Assembly: GCA_900258555.1 (NCBI GenBank)
Contig: LT984854.1
Location: forward strand, 47,715 to 86,906
Origin: an uncultured Desulfobacterium sp.
Lineage (GTDB): Bacteria; Desulfobacterota; DSM-4660; Desulfatiglandales; Desulfatiglandaceae
Direction: 5' to 3'
Length of the DNA: 39,192 bases
Both the position numbers and the translations under genes were made by a program. Shown in pieces: positions 13,886-21,714 of the stretch (its first letter is position 1; every line of letters begins with the position of its first letter). The notes below the pieces were generated by a model that saw nothing but the letters and a program-made list of their open reading frames with translations, was not told where the DNA came from and ran no database searches.

Positions 13886-14623
13886 TCAAATAAAGACGCT
13901 TCTGTCGCCGGCCTTTGCCAGAATTAGACAAAAAACCTCCCTGCTCCCTGACCTCATCAGCACCCGGGCGCATTCATTCAGCGTATTGCCGGTGGTTGAC
14001 ACATCATCTACAAGCAATATGGTTTTATCCTCCACTACTGAAGGGTCTTTAACCTTAAAAGCACCTCGAACATTTCTTTTCCTTTCGTCTTTTTTCAGGC
14101 CGGCCTGAGGCGCTGTATATCTCGCCCTCCTCAAGGTCAAAAAATCAAGCTCCGCCTTAAGATGTGAGGCCACGCGCCTGGCAAGGAGAAGCCCCTGGTT
14201 ATAGCCCCTTTCCCGCAACCTTTTTGGGTGTAACGGCACGGGCATAATCAGGAGATTACCAGACCCTATTGAAATACCCTCAGCATACTCAGCCATCAGT
14301 CTGCCCAGGGACTCGGACAGATAGGTCTTTGCCCTGTACTTAAACTGGTGTATGGCTTTTACAACGGTGCCCCTGTAATGAAATGCGGCAAAGGCAGACC
14401 GATAAGCCGGCCGATCTCTCAGGCAGTCCTCACACAGGTGATCCCCTTGCGCCTCCGACGCAAAGGGAGTACTGCATACAGTGCATATGGGTGAGGAGAG
14501 CTTGGCAAAACCAGCATAACAGTCCTTGCAAAAAGGGCCTGTTTCAGCACGGTCAATAAAGCCGTGACAGACATGGCATCTGGGAGGGTAAATAATATCA
14601 ATAAGTTTATCCAGTATGGTCAT
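13886..14623 (-). CDS. ComF family phosphoribosyltransferase-like protein
   Basis: ComF/GntX family, 245 residues, typical length. ComF is needed for DNA uptake during competence in Gram-positives; in other bacteria its role is less clear. The N-terminal zinc-binding region has paired cysteines (Cys-His-Val-Cys near 15-18, Cys-Lys-Asp-Cys near 32-35, Cys-Thr-Val-Cys near 46-49 and Cys-Glu-Asp-Cys near 62-65). The C-terminal PRTase domain has the PRPP motif Ile-Leu-Leu-Val-Asp-Asp-Val-Ser-Thr-Thr-Gly-Asn-Thr (about 205-217) and the Arg-Gly-Tyr-Asn-Gln motif earlier. Gene lies 42 bp after the YkgJ-like gene and probably shares its transcript. Confidence 0.92.
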   Translation of the reverse strand: MTILDKLIDIIYPPRCHVCHGFIDRAETGPFCKDCYAGFAKLSSPICTVCSTPFASEAQGDHLCEDCLRDRPAYRSAFAAFHYRGTVVKAIHQFKYRAKTYLSESLGRLMAEYAEGISIGSGNLLIMPVPLHPKRLRERGYNQGLLLARRVASHLKAELDFLTLRRARYTAPQAGLKKDERKRNVRGAFKVKDPSVVEDKTILLVDDVSTTGNTLNECARVLMRSGSREVFCLILAKAGDRSVFI

Positions 14624-14665
14624 TTTACGAAATTTTTCGAAAATCCAGGGCTAGTTGAAGCAGGG

Positions 14666-15061
14666 TTATTTACCTGTTCTCATTACCGATGAGAGCCTCC
14701 TTGCCTGTCTTACAAACTCCTCAAACGGGCAATTGGTGTTTATCCCCGGGCATGCCTCCTTTGCCAGTTCCCAGTTGTCCCTGTCATTTACAATTGCCGG
14801 AAAAAAGGGCCAAAGGCAGCACCTGTCAGGTTTTACAGGGTGTATTAGACAGCTTTTTTCCTTGGAATAATAGCGACAGAATCCATCGTCTCCGGTCCTG
14901 ATATAAAGGCGGCCATTTCTTTTCTCACAGGAGGCCGTTAAAAACTCTTCGGATGTAAGGCCGAGAAAGGCAGAGATCCTCTTTACCTCTTCATCGCTTA
15001 CAGAGATACCGCCTTCTCCATAGCAACACTCTCCGCAGGTTTGACACTCAAAGGCCTTCAT
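14666..15061 (-). CDS. YkgJ-type cysteine cluster protein
   Basis: Member of the YkgJ/UPF0153 (CxxCxxCC) family, 131 residues, thought to bind Zn or an Fe-S cluster through conserved cysteines; biochemical role unknown. The N-terminus shows Phe-Glu-Cys-Gln-Thr-Cys-Gly-Glu-Cys-Cys, then Asp-Gly-Phe-Cys-Arg-Tyr-Tyr, Ser-Cys-Leu-Ile-His-Pro-Val-Lys-Pro-Asp-Arg-Cys-Cys-Leu-Trp-Pro, the core signature of the family. It overlaps the stop of the helicase-exonuclease gene by 4 nt (ATGA), meaning coupled translation with that gene. Confidence 0.9.
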   Translation of the reverse strand: MKAFECQTCGECCYGEGGISVSDEEVKRISAFLGLTSEEFLTASCEKRNGRLYIRTGDDGFCRYYSKEKSCLIHPVKPDRCCLWPFFPAIVNDRDNWELAKEACPGINTNCPFEEFVRQARRLSSVMRTGK

Positions 15062-17988
15062 TGCATTTCATGCTCCAAGGATCTCATAATACTATCCAGT
15101 TTCCAGTCAACCAGCAGCCTGAGTCTCCTGCCGCCCTTCTTTTCCCTGTAGATCAGACAGCCGTTTGCAAGCCCGTATTCAAATAGGTCCCGTGTCAGCG
15201 CCACATCTTTTTGGCAGTACTCGGCCAGTTTTTCCATCTCTCCCTCCCGAAACCATTGAACCGCCATAAGACCATCAGCAGACTTTTCCATATTAAGGGT
15301 CTCTTTGGCCAAATGGTCGAGGGACAAACGGAAGCCCACCAGCTTAAAGACCTCTTCCAGGATGTCAAATGTGGGAAGGGCGTTAAGATTCTTGCTGGTG
15401 TATGCACCAAGCACACTGTAGTCAAACCTTTTGATATTAAAACCCACTATCAGTTGGGCGCGTTCCAGGTGGGCGATCAGAGAGTCAATATCGTCTTCCC
15501 GATATATAAAAAAACGACCCTCAAGGCTGTCATAGACCACTGCCACAGCTACCTTCATAAGGTGCGTGTTACTCCATCCGCCCACCTCTTGGGCTAGTTT
15601 CTGTGTCTCAATATCAAGGACTAGCCACCGTGGACCATCCTTTTGTTCCTGTTCAGTATCTTCCTCGACTGTAAACTGTTCCTCTTGTTCTGTCCCGGCA
15701 GAGATCTCGCTTAAGGGGATATACCCCAAAAGTCCCTCTAGTATCAACAGGGCGGACTTCTTATCCAGAGGCTTGTTTCCGGAACCGCACTTGGGTGAAT
15801 GGATGCACGAGGGGCAGCCGTCTTCACATTCACAGGATCTTACATGATTCAATGTCTTTTCGAGCAGTTCCAGGATGATCTCAAAGCCGTGCTGGGCAAG
15901 ACCCACACCCCCTGGATAGCCATCATATATAAAAATTGCGCCCTTACCCACCTGGGGGTGAAAGGGATAGCAGATGCCCCCGATATCGTTTCTGTCGCAG
16001 AGGGCAAATAGCGGGAAAACGCCTATGGCCGCATGCTCAATGGCGTGTATGCCGCCCATGAAGTGAAGACCTTTTTTTTCAACAAAAGATTTTAAAACAG
16101 GCTCTATCTCCACCCACAGTCCCCTTGTCTCAAAGGTCTGCTGCGGCAGTTCCAGCGGAAAGACCCCCAGGAGTTCCTGTCCGGTCAGGCCCCGCTTTTC
16201 ATAGCCTGTCACTGTCTCTGTAACCTTTAACTCCCCCTCCCGGACCAGAAACTGCGCTCTCGGCCTGCTTCGATGTACCTTTATTATTTCCGTCTCTTTT
16301 TCTGTCCTCACCCTGGTAAAATAATCAGGCTCAGAGACGTGGACCACGATGTCCTTCTTCTCCAAAATAAGTGCCTCAACCGCATATTGTCTTGCTCGAT
16401 GGAGGTAGATGGCCCCTGGGTGACATTCCTTAAACGCCCTGTTTTCGTCAATGGTCCCGATGGCCTGACCTGTTTCTTTTTCAAATATGGTATAGGTCTG
16501 ACCGGCGGAGCGAATGTTTACATGAAGATGCGGATTTCGGCCAGGCGACATCCAGGCAAGAGGTTCATCCGCGGTCCTCACCAAAGCGCCCTGACCTTCA
16601 AGTTGCTCCAGATGCGCTGTCAAATCCTTGGGCCAGTACTTTCGATCTTCAAGGGTGATAGGGACCTCGGCAGCCGCACACGGAAGATGTGCCTTTACCA
16701 CATAGGGATTATCAGGGTCCAGGACGGCGGCCTCAAAGGACCTGCCAAAAAAGTCATCCGGATTTTTGACAAAGTATTGGTCCAGGGCGTCCGGCTTTGC
16801 CATCAGAACGATCATGGATTCCCTTCCGGCCCTTCCCACCCTGCCGCCCCTCTGCCAGGTGTTTATGACCGTGCCGGGGTAGCCCACCAGCAGACAGATA
16901 TCCAGGTAACCGATATCAATTCCCATCTCGAGTGCGCTTGTCGTAACCACCCCCAATAGATCACCGCTTGCGAGCCTTTGCTCTATCTGTCTTCTCTCCT
17001 CGGGCATGAAGCCGGCGCGGTATGAACTTATCTTTTTCTTCAGCTCCGGCGACAGCCGGGACACCCAGACATGGATCAACTCCGTCACCTTTCTGGACTG
17101 GGTGAATACAATGGTGCGATAACCCTTGCGAATACAGTCAACAAAGAGCCTGGCCGCGGAAAAATTAGTGCTTGCCTCAGGGTTTAGGAACAGAAAATGC
17201 TGGCCTGCCCTGGGAGCACCCATTGATTGGACAACCTGAAGCCTCTCCCCAATCAGGACCTCACCGAATTCTTCCGGGTTCTTAACTGTAGCCGATAACA
17301 AGATAAACCTCGGGCTTGATCCGTATTGAACGCACAGTCTCTTAAGCCTTCGAATGATCTGATTAAGGTGCGAGCCCAGGATTCCCCGATAGGTATGGAC
17401 CTCGTCCAAAATAACAAATCTAAGGTTCTTGAGCAGCATCTCCCAGCCCTGATGAAAGGACAGTATCCCCCGGTGGAGCATATCAGGGTTGGTAAAAAGG
17501 ATCTGAGGCATGCGGCTCTTGATCTGCTTTCGTTTGTAAGGGGTAGTATCGCCATCATATATTTCAGCCCGGATCCTCGGTCCCTCCATAAGCTTCAGCC
17601 ACATGGAAAGTCCCTTTAACTGGTCCTGCTCCAGGGCCTTTAAGGGGAAAATATACAACGCCCTGGAATCCCTGTTCCTTATAATCTCTTCAATCACAGC
17701 AAGGTTGTAAATAAGGCTTTTGCCGCTTGCCGTGGGAGTGGCCACAATCACATTTGAGCCCTGTCTTATCCAGGCGATTGCCTCTGACTGATGGCTGTAA
17801 AGCCGGGTAAGTCCGAGTCGCCCCATGGTCTTTAAGATATCAGGATGAAAATCCGGCAGTTCCCCATAAAAAGGCTCTTTTGGGGGGATGTATCTGTGAT
17901 GGACAAAGGCATCGCCAAAGTCGGGGTGGTTTTTTAGAAATCCAATATAATCGGAGAGATTCACCTGCGGGCTCTTTTGCCTGCCCAA
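15058..17988 (-). CDS. MrfA-like helicase fused to MrfB/YprB-like 3'-5' exonuclease
   Basis: Large fusion protein, 976 residues. Residues about 50-450 form a superfamily 2 helicase: motif I Ala-Thr-Pro-Thr-Ala-Ser-Gly-Lys-Ser (83-91), DEVH box (195-198), Ser-Ala-Thr (232-234), motif VI Gln-Arg-Gly-Gly-Arg-Val-Gly-Arg-Ala-Gly-Arg (379-389). The MrfA-type C-terminal domain (DUF1998) ends with a cysteine cluster at 719, 721, 725, 728 and 734. After an acidic linker (about 764-784), residues 785-950 form a DEDDy exonuclease with Asp792/Glu794, Asp856, Tyr924 and Asp928. In Bacillus subtilis MrfA and MrfB are separate proteins that repair mitomycin C damage. The frame's start is TTG (17988) without a clear ribosome site; GTG eight codons later is an alternative. 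First gene of the 17988-13270 gene string. Confidence 0.93.
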   Translation of the reverse strand: MGRQKSPQVNLSDYIGFLKNHPDFGDAFVHHRYIPPKEPFYGELPDFHPDILKTMGRLGLTRLYSHQSEAIAWIRQGSNVIVATPTASGKSLIYNLAVIEEIIRNRDSRALYIFPLKALEQDQLKGLSMWLKLMEGPRIRAEIYDGDTTPYKRKQIKSRMPQILFTNPDMLHRGILSFHQGWEMLLKNLRFVILDEVHTYRGILGSHLNQIIRRLKRLCVQYGSSPRFILLSATVKNPEEFGEVLIGERLQVVQSMGAPRAGQHFLFLNPEASTNFSAARLFVDCIRKGYRTIVFTQSRKVTELIHVWVSRLSPELKKKISSYRAGFMPEERRQIEQRLASGDLLGVVTTSALEMGIDIGYLDICLLVGYPGTVINTWQRGGRVGRAGRESMIVLMAKPDALDQYFVKNPDDFFGRSFEAAVLDPDNPYVVKAHLPCAAAEVPITLEDRKYWPKDLTAHLEQLEGQGALVRTADEPLAWMSPGRNPHLHVNIRSAGQTYTIFEKETGQAIGTIDENRAFKECHPGAIYLHRARQYAVEALILEKKDIVVHVSEPDYFTRVRTEKETEIIKVHRSRPRAQFLVREGELKVTETVTGYEKRGLTGQELLGVFPLELPQQTFETRGLWVEIEPVLKSFVEKKGLHFMGGIHAIEHAAIGVFPLFALCDRNDIGGICYPFHPQVGKGAIFIYDGYPGGVGLAQHGFEIILELLEKTLNHVRSCECEDGCPSCIHSPKCGSGNKPLDKKSALLILEGLLGYIPLSEISAGTEQEEQFTVEEDTEQEQKDGPRWLVLDIETQKLAQEVGGWSNTHLMKVAVAVVYDSLEGRFFIYREDDIDSLIAHLERAQLIVGFNIKRFDYSVLGAYTSKNLNALPTFDILEEVFKLVGFRLSLDHLAKETLNMEKSADGLMAVQWFREGEMEKLAEYCQKDVALTRDLFEYGLANGCLIYREKKGGRRLRLLVDWKLDSIMRSLEHEMQ

Positions 17989-18188
17989 ATCTTATACAGG
18001 CGCGTTTGTAATTGATATTGCTGAGGAGGGGTTTTATCACATCCGGCATATATACTCAATGTATTGCGGCCCTTTCATTTTCATTTGATCATAAATATGG
18101 AATCTGATTTACCCCAAGGCCATTGAATTCTCAATTATATTTAATAAAATCAATTGCTTTTAAATGGAAGCCGGAAAAATTTTTTCTA

Positions 18189-18215
18189 TAAAGAATACCG
18201 GAAAAATGCCGATAG
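18189..18215 (+). promoter_or_regulatory. sigma-28 (FliA) promoter for motAB
   Basis: TAAA (18189-18192), exactly 15 bp, then GCCGATAG (18208-18215). This matches the flagellar sigma-28 consensus TAAA-N15-GCCGATAA at all but the last base. It lies 60 bp upstream of the motA ATG. Confidence 0.8.
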
Positions 18216-18275
18216 ATTTGTTAAATATTACACCACCCGTCTGCACTCTTAAAGCGGACAACCCTGGATCAGTAT

Positions 18276-19037
18276 ATGGATATAGCTACAATCGGCGGTT
18301 TAGTTATTGGCATGGGCGCAGTCGCTGTCTCCTTTCTCATAGACGGGGGACAGTTGGGGGCCATTGTCCGGCCGATGCCGATGTTGCTCGTAATCGGCGG
18401 GACTATCGGTGCTTCAATCATCACAACATCTGCAAAGACCCTCCGGTCTGTTCCAAGTATGCTCCGCGCCGCCTTCTCCAAAGAGCCGGAAGACCCCCTT
18501 GTCACCATTGACAAACTTGTCAAGATGTCTGAAAAGGCCCGCCATGACGGGATATTGCGTCTTGAAGATGATCTCTATGGCATCAAAGATCCCTTTTTCA
18601 AAAAGGCGGTCCAACTTGTTGTTGATGGTGTTGAACCAGATGTCCTCAAGACCATACTTGAGACCGAAATCGCCTGTATTGAGGATCGCCACAGAAAGGG
18701 GATAATCCTGTTGGAAAAAATGGGTGGATTTTCCCCGACCCTTGGGATCATAGGAACGGTCCTTGGACTTATCCATACACTTACAAGCGCCAGCGCCGAG
18801 CACATGGCCGAGGCGATTGCAGGCGCATTCATAGCTACACTATGGGGCGTTGCTCTTGCCAACCTGTGCTATCTGCCTTTGAGCGATAAACTGAGGCTGC
18901 GCCATGAGGAGGAATTGGCAACGCTCGATCTGATCATGGAAGGAATAATGTCAATCAGGTCCGGCGACAATTCACTGATGGTCCGCAGTAAACTGCTTTC
19001 ATTCGTAGCCCCAAAGCTAAGAGGGGGTATGATCTGA
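18276..19037 (+). CDS. motA: flagellar motor stator protein MotA
   Basis: Stator subunit of the flagellar motor, inner membrane, forming with MotB the ion channel that turns the rotor. 253 residues, MotA/PomA size. Features: start Met-Asp-Ile-Ala-Thr-Ile-Gly-Gly-Leu typical of PomA/MotP-type proteins, two N-terminal membrane segments (about 3-20 and 30-50), a cytoplasmic domain with charged residues for rotor contact (about 55-150), and two C-terminal segments (about 152-172 and 185-205). The Gly-Gly-Phe-Ser-Pro-Thr-Leu-Gly-Ile-Ile-Gly-Thr-Val-Leu-Gly motif marks the third segment. Proton versus sodium specificity cannot be decided. Expressed from the sigma-28 promoter at 18189 and translationally coupled to motB. 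Confidence 0.95.
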   Translation: MDIATIGGLVIGMGAVAVSFLIDGGQLGAIVRPMPMLLVIGGTIGASIITTSAKTLRSVPSMLRAAFSKEPEDPLVTIDKLVKMSEKARHDGILRLEDDLYGIKDPFFKKAVQLVVDGVEPDVLKTILETEIACIEDRHRKGIILLEKMGGFSPTLGIIGTVLGLIHTLTSASAEHMAEAIAGAFIATLWGVALANLCYLPLSDKLRLRHEEELATLDLIMEGIMSIRSGDNSLMVRSKLLSFVAPKLRGGMI

Positions 19038-19777
19038 TGGCCATGGCTCGGCGCATTAGAAGGGATGACAAGAAAAACCTCGACAGGTGGCTGCTCACCT
19101 ATGCAGACCTGATCACTTTGCTTCTGGCCTTCTTTGTCGTGATGTATTCCCTGTCCAGGGTGGATGCAAAGAAATTCGGAAAGATACAGGAGGCCTTGTC
19201 CGGCATCTTAAACGGAGGCCCCGCTGCAATCAGTGAGGGGAAAAAGGCGATTCCATTACCCGACAGCGGAGATGCCCTGAATTTTGTCAAACTGCAATCC
19301 GTGGGCGAGGCGATTAAGGAGGGGGCAAAAGAGGTGGAAAAAGATACACTTATCAATACAGAAATCGCCGAACGAGGGCTTATTATACACATTATGGAGC
19401 AGGCCCTTTTCAAATCCGGCTCGGCAGAATTGGGGCCGGAGGCGCGTGTCGTCCTTGACCTTATGGCCCGGAAACTAAAAGATATGTCCAATCACATACG
19501 CATCGAGGGTCACACCGATAATCACCCTATACACACGGCCAAGTATCCTTCCAACTGGGAGTTGTCTTCCGACCGGTCCACACAGGTGCTGAGATATCTT
19601 ACTGAGACCCATAACTTTGATCCAAGAAAGATGTCCGCGCTGGGATTCGGAGAGTTCCGTCCGATCGCCGACAATGACGCTGACGACAACAGGGCCAAGA
19701 ACCGCCGGGTTGACATTGTTGTCCTTACAGAGCAAATGTCCGCTGCTGAGCCCAGTTCCCAACACTATCAGCAATAA
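19037..19777 (+). CDS. motB: flagellar motor stator protein MotB
   Basis: Partner of MotA, 246 residues. After a short basic N-terminus comes one membrane helix (about 20-42) containing Thr-Tyr-Ala-Asp-Leu-Ile-Thr-Leu, whose Asp is the essential ion-binding residue. A periplasmic linker with plug-like region follows, then an OmpA/MotB peptidoglycan-binding domain (about 120-235) with Ile-Glu-Gly-His-Thr-Asp-Asn, Asn-Trp-Glu-Leu-Ser-Ser-Asp-Arg and Asn-Arg-Arg-Val-Asp-Ile. The ATG shares its A with the motA TGA. A second ATG two codons later is possible. No flagellar structural genes lie nearby, so the pair is a detached member of the flagellar regulon. Confidence 0.95.
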   Translation: MAMARRIRRDDKKNLDRWLLTYADLITLLLAFFVVMYSLSRVDAKKFGKIQEALSGILNGGPAAISEGKKAIPLPDSGDALNFVKLQSVGEAIKEGAKEVEKDTLINTEIAERGLIIHIMEQALFKSGSAELGPEARVVLDLMARKLKDMSNHIRIEGHTDNHPIHTAKYPSNWELSSDRSTQVLRYLTETHNFDPRKMSALGFGEFRPIADNDADDNRAKNRRVDIVVLTEQMSAAEPSSQHYQQ

Positions 19778-19851
19778 CATCGTGACGATAAGCTGGTAGT
19801 TTAACCTTATAGTGATGAATAATCATGTTTAGCATTATGGGCTCTTCGGTT

Positions 19852-20406
19852 TCAGGGATTCTTTTTTTTAAAAATTATTGAAGGTCTTGCCTGCCTGGCA
19901 AATGTGAAGCCCTTGGCCTGTATGGTGAGGCCGTATTTCTCTTTAAGTTTATCCATGGGCCCCACATCCAGTGCCCTTGTGGGGCAGGCCCCGACACAAA
20001 TGGGCTTCCTGCCTTCCTCCCAGCGTTCAAGGCATAGGTCGCATTTCTGCATCCTGTCGTCTTTACCCCCGCCGAATTGGGGTGCCCCGTAGGGGCATGC
20101 GTCCTTACAGGCCCCGCAGGCCGATTCCCCCAGACAGACGTCACGGTCCACCACCACGACCCCGTCTGTTTCCCTCTTGTTTATGGCCTCCACCGGGCAA
20201 TCCTTCATGCACGGAGGGTCTTCGCAATGGTAACACGCCGACATGAGATAGGAGACCGACACATTCGGAAATCTTCCTTCCTCCAGTTCGTTCACCCTGA
20301 TCCAGTGGGCTGATCCGGCCTGTATGTCGTGCCAGTCCTTGCAAGCCACACAGCAGGTATAACATCCCACACAACGCGTCTGATCAAAATAGAATCCCAG
20401 TTGCAC
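19852..20406 (-). CDS. DmsB-type four-cluster ferredoxin subunit
   Basis: Electron-transfer subunit of a molybdopterin oxidoreductase of the DMSO reductase family, 184 residues. Four Cys groups for four 4Fe-4S clusters are intact: Cys-Val-Gly-Cys-Tyr-Thr-Cys-Cys-Val-Ala-Cys (12-22), Cys-Tyr-His-Cys...Cys-Met-Lys-Asp-Cys-Pro (58-71), Cys-Leu-Gly...Cys-Gly-Ala-Cys-Lys-Asp-Ala-Cys-Pro, and Cys-Asp-Leu-Cys...Cys-Val-Gly-Ala-Cys-Pro. Start is GTG at 20406. No intact catalytic or membrane-anchor subunit is next to it: only a stump of the catalytic gene remains upstream, overlapping this start. It may now be orphaned or may serve another enzyme. Confidence 0.9.
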   Translation of the reverse strand: MQLGFYFDQTRCVGCYTCCVACKDWHDIQAGSAHWIRVNELEEGRFPNVSVSYLMSACYHCEDPPCMKDCPVEAINKRETDGVVVVDRDVCLGESACGACKDACPYGAPQFGGGKDDRMQKCDLCLERWEEGRKPICVGACPTRALDVGPMDKLKEKYGLTIQAKGFTFARQARPSIIFKKKNP

Positions 20407-20569
20407 GGCCCCTGAGGCATGCTCGAAGCTGAGGTTCTTCGCCGCAGTCTGTCTCGATTCGGGTGATTACCCCGTCCTTAACATGCACGTTCAACAGACA
20501 CGATCCACCGCAGTGGCTCGCGCACATGGTGGTAACCACCGATTCTCCAGAAGTATTTGAAGTAACCAT
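20384..20569 (-). pseudogene. N-terminal stump of a molybdopterin oxidoreductase catalytic subunit
   Basis: The 61-codon frame encodes only the start of a DmsA-like catalytic subunit: an N-terminal 4Fe-4S motif beginning Cys-Ala-Ser-His-Cys-Gly-Gly-Ser-Cys-Leu-Leu-Asn, then Val-His-Val-Lys-Asp-Gly-Val-Ile-Thr-Arg-Ile-Glu-Thr-Asp, and Gln-Leu-Arg-Ala-Cys-Leu-Arg-Gly-Arg-Ala, where the fourth cluster Cys lies. Family members are about 700-800 residues long. Homology stops at Arg-Ala, exactly where the sequence becomes the GTG start of the ferredoxin subunit (20406); four out-of-family residues and a stop follow. A single in-place deletion of nearly the whole gene is the simplest reading. A ribosome site (GGGAT) and ATG remain. 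Confidence 0.8.
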
Positions 20570-20975
20570 GAGGTCATCCCTTTCCCTTAAATCCCTGTTG
20601 ACTGGCTCTTCACGGGATCTATAAATTTGAGCCTAATCCAAATTTTGAGCGAATCCATCCGTTTTGAAACAGGCTTTGAGTTAACCCCGGCTTTGTGGTT
20701 AATGGCATTGACGTCCAAGTTTACTATGCCAAAGATATAGAGGGGATGGCAATACTGAAGGAACGACAACCCTATGAAATCAGCCCGCCAACCTCTTATT
20801 AGGGAATACGGCTAAGAGACTTCAGCAATAACCGGCGCGGCAAGTGTTGTGGATGGCGGGATTACCGCATTTATGAATATTTCCAGCCATAAACCCTTTT
20901 CAGGGGCGTAGGATGTGGGGGATTAGGGCCAAAGCTCACTCAAAAGGAGCCATGACCCCGTCATATCCTTTCGAA
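20570..20975. other. non-coding gap upstream of the stump
   Basis: No gene recognised on either strand. Open frames here are short (60 codons or fewer), lack ribosome sites and show no motif. A run of about 40 plus-strand codons ending near 20802 has coding-like composition but no start or family resemblance; it could be decayed gene debris, which would fit the neighbouring deletion. Confidence 0.4.
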
Positions 20976-21413
20976 CTATTTAACCTCAATCACGCCTTCT
21001 GTCTTTACTGAGGGTTTGCCTTCCATATCCAGAGTATATTTGAACACCCCCGGACTGGTAAAATACATGCTTGCAGTTTTTCCGCGAGTTAAATAATCGG
21101 TCAAATAGCATTCTTCACCCACTGCCAAACCAAAACCCGCGTTAGCGTCCAACGTAAGTTTACATTCTTTCACGTTCTCCCGGAAGCTGACCCTCACTTT
21201 ATCGTTCCGGACCCAGTTCATGAACACCACACAACTGCCTGGAGGAACAGTTATTTTATCGGGGGTAATTATAATGCGGTCGGCGGTCCCAGCTTTTTCC
21301 GATGTGATACTCACGACCTGACATGTCTCTGCAAAGGCCAGGGCTCGGCCCAGAAACAGGACAGCACCAAACAAAACCAAAATTCCCATTGATGTGACAA
21401 AAAACTTTTTCAT
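20976..21413 (-). CDS. secreted beta-rich protein, cupredoxin-like
   Basis: Exported protein of unknown function, 145 residues. The second ATG (21413) is chosen because AGGAGG lies 8 nt upstream of it and only 2 nt from the first ATG (21419). A signal peptide is clear: Met-Lys-Lys, then a hydrophobic core to about residue 25, with a likely cut after Ala-Phe-Ala. The mature part is rich in beta strands with a Thr-Val-Pro-Pro-Gly-Ser-Cys-Val-Val-Phe pattern and a closing Pro-Gly-Val-Phe-Lys-Tyr-Thr-Leu, reminiscent of cupredoxins, but no His ligands are present, so copper binding is doubtful. Three mature cysteines besides the first are visible. It lies after the molybdenum hydroxylase operon but behind a terminator, so it is probably its own unit. 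Confidence 0.75.
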   Translation of the reverse strand: MKKFFVTSMGILVLFGAVLFLGRALAFAETCQVVSITSEKAGTADRIIITPDKITVPPGSCVVFMNWVRNDKVRVSFRENVKECKLTLDANAGFGLAVGEECYLTDYLTRGKTASMYFTSPGVFKYTLDMEGKPSVKTEGVIEVK

Positions 21414-21450
21414 GTTCATAACCTCCTCTTTTTTTATGATGTTTTTGAAA

Positions 21451-21501
21451 ATCTGACTTCTAATCAGATATTACTCTAAAACCTTCTGCATTTTAAATCA
21501 A
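21451..21501 (-). promoter_or_regulatory. possible promoter and operator of the secreted protein gene
   Basis: On the minus strand TTGATT (21501-21496), 17 bp, TAGAGT (21478-21473) forms a moderate sigma-70 promoter. Just downstream, ATCTGA (21451-21456) and TCAGAT (21464-21469) form a 6-bp inverted repeat with 7-bp spacer near the expected transcription start, a possible repressor site. Confidence 0.35.
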
Positions 21502-21536
21502 CTTTAATGAGCTTAACTTGAATTAGTATAGTATGT

Positions 21537-21564
21537 AAAAAATCTTTAGAGTCTGACTCTAAAG
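21537..21564 (-). terminator. intrinsic terminator after the molybdenum hydroxylase operon
   Basis: A perfect 9-bp stem (CTTTAGAGT at 21544-21552 and ACTCTAAAG at 21556-21564) with a 3-nt loop is followed on the minus strand by ATTTTTT (21543-21537). It separates the large-subunit gene from the secreted-protein gene. The 150 bp from here to the large-subunit stop (21715) hold nothing else that I recognise. Confidence 0.85.
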
Positions 21565-21714
21565 GCAACCGTTATATGATCCTGACCGCAGCATCCCCTA
21601 GTCCCATATATGGTAACCTTTACCCTTAATATTCTATGTCTTTGAAAATCACGATACAGGCATATATCAGGTTTTTGAACCGATTGATATCCTGAGGTAT
21701 GGGCCGGTATCACC

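Noticed and set aside
13773-13973. 66-codon minus-strand open frame rich in Asn-Phe repeats
   Set aside because: It translates the degenerate tandem repeat and the comF 3' end out of frame.
14729-14742. 14-nt match between spacer 38277-38308 and the YkgJ-like gene, suggesting self-targeting
   Set aside because: Too short for a protospacer; flanking bases do not match, so it is most likely chance.
20587-20769. 60-codon minus-strand open frame upstream of the oxidoreductase stump
   Set aside because: No family resemblance or translation signal; composition is like non-coding flanks.
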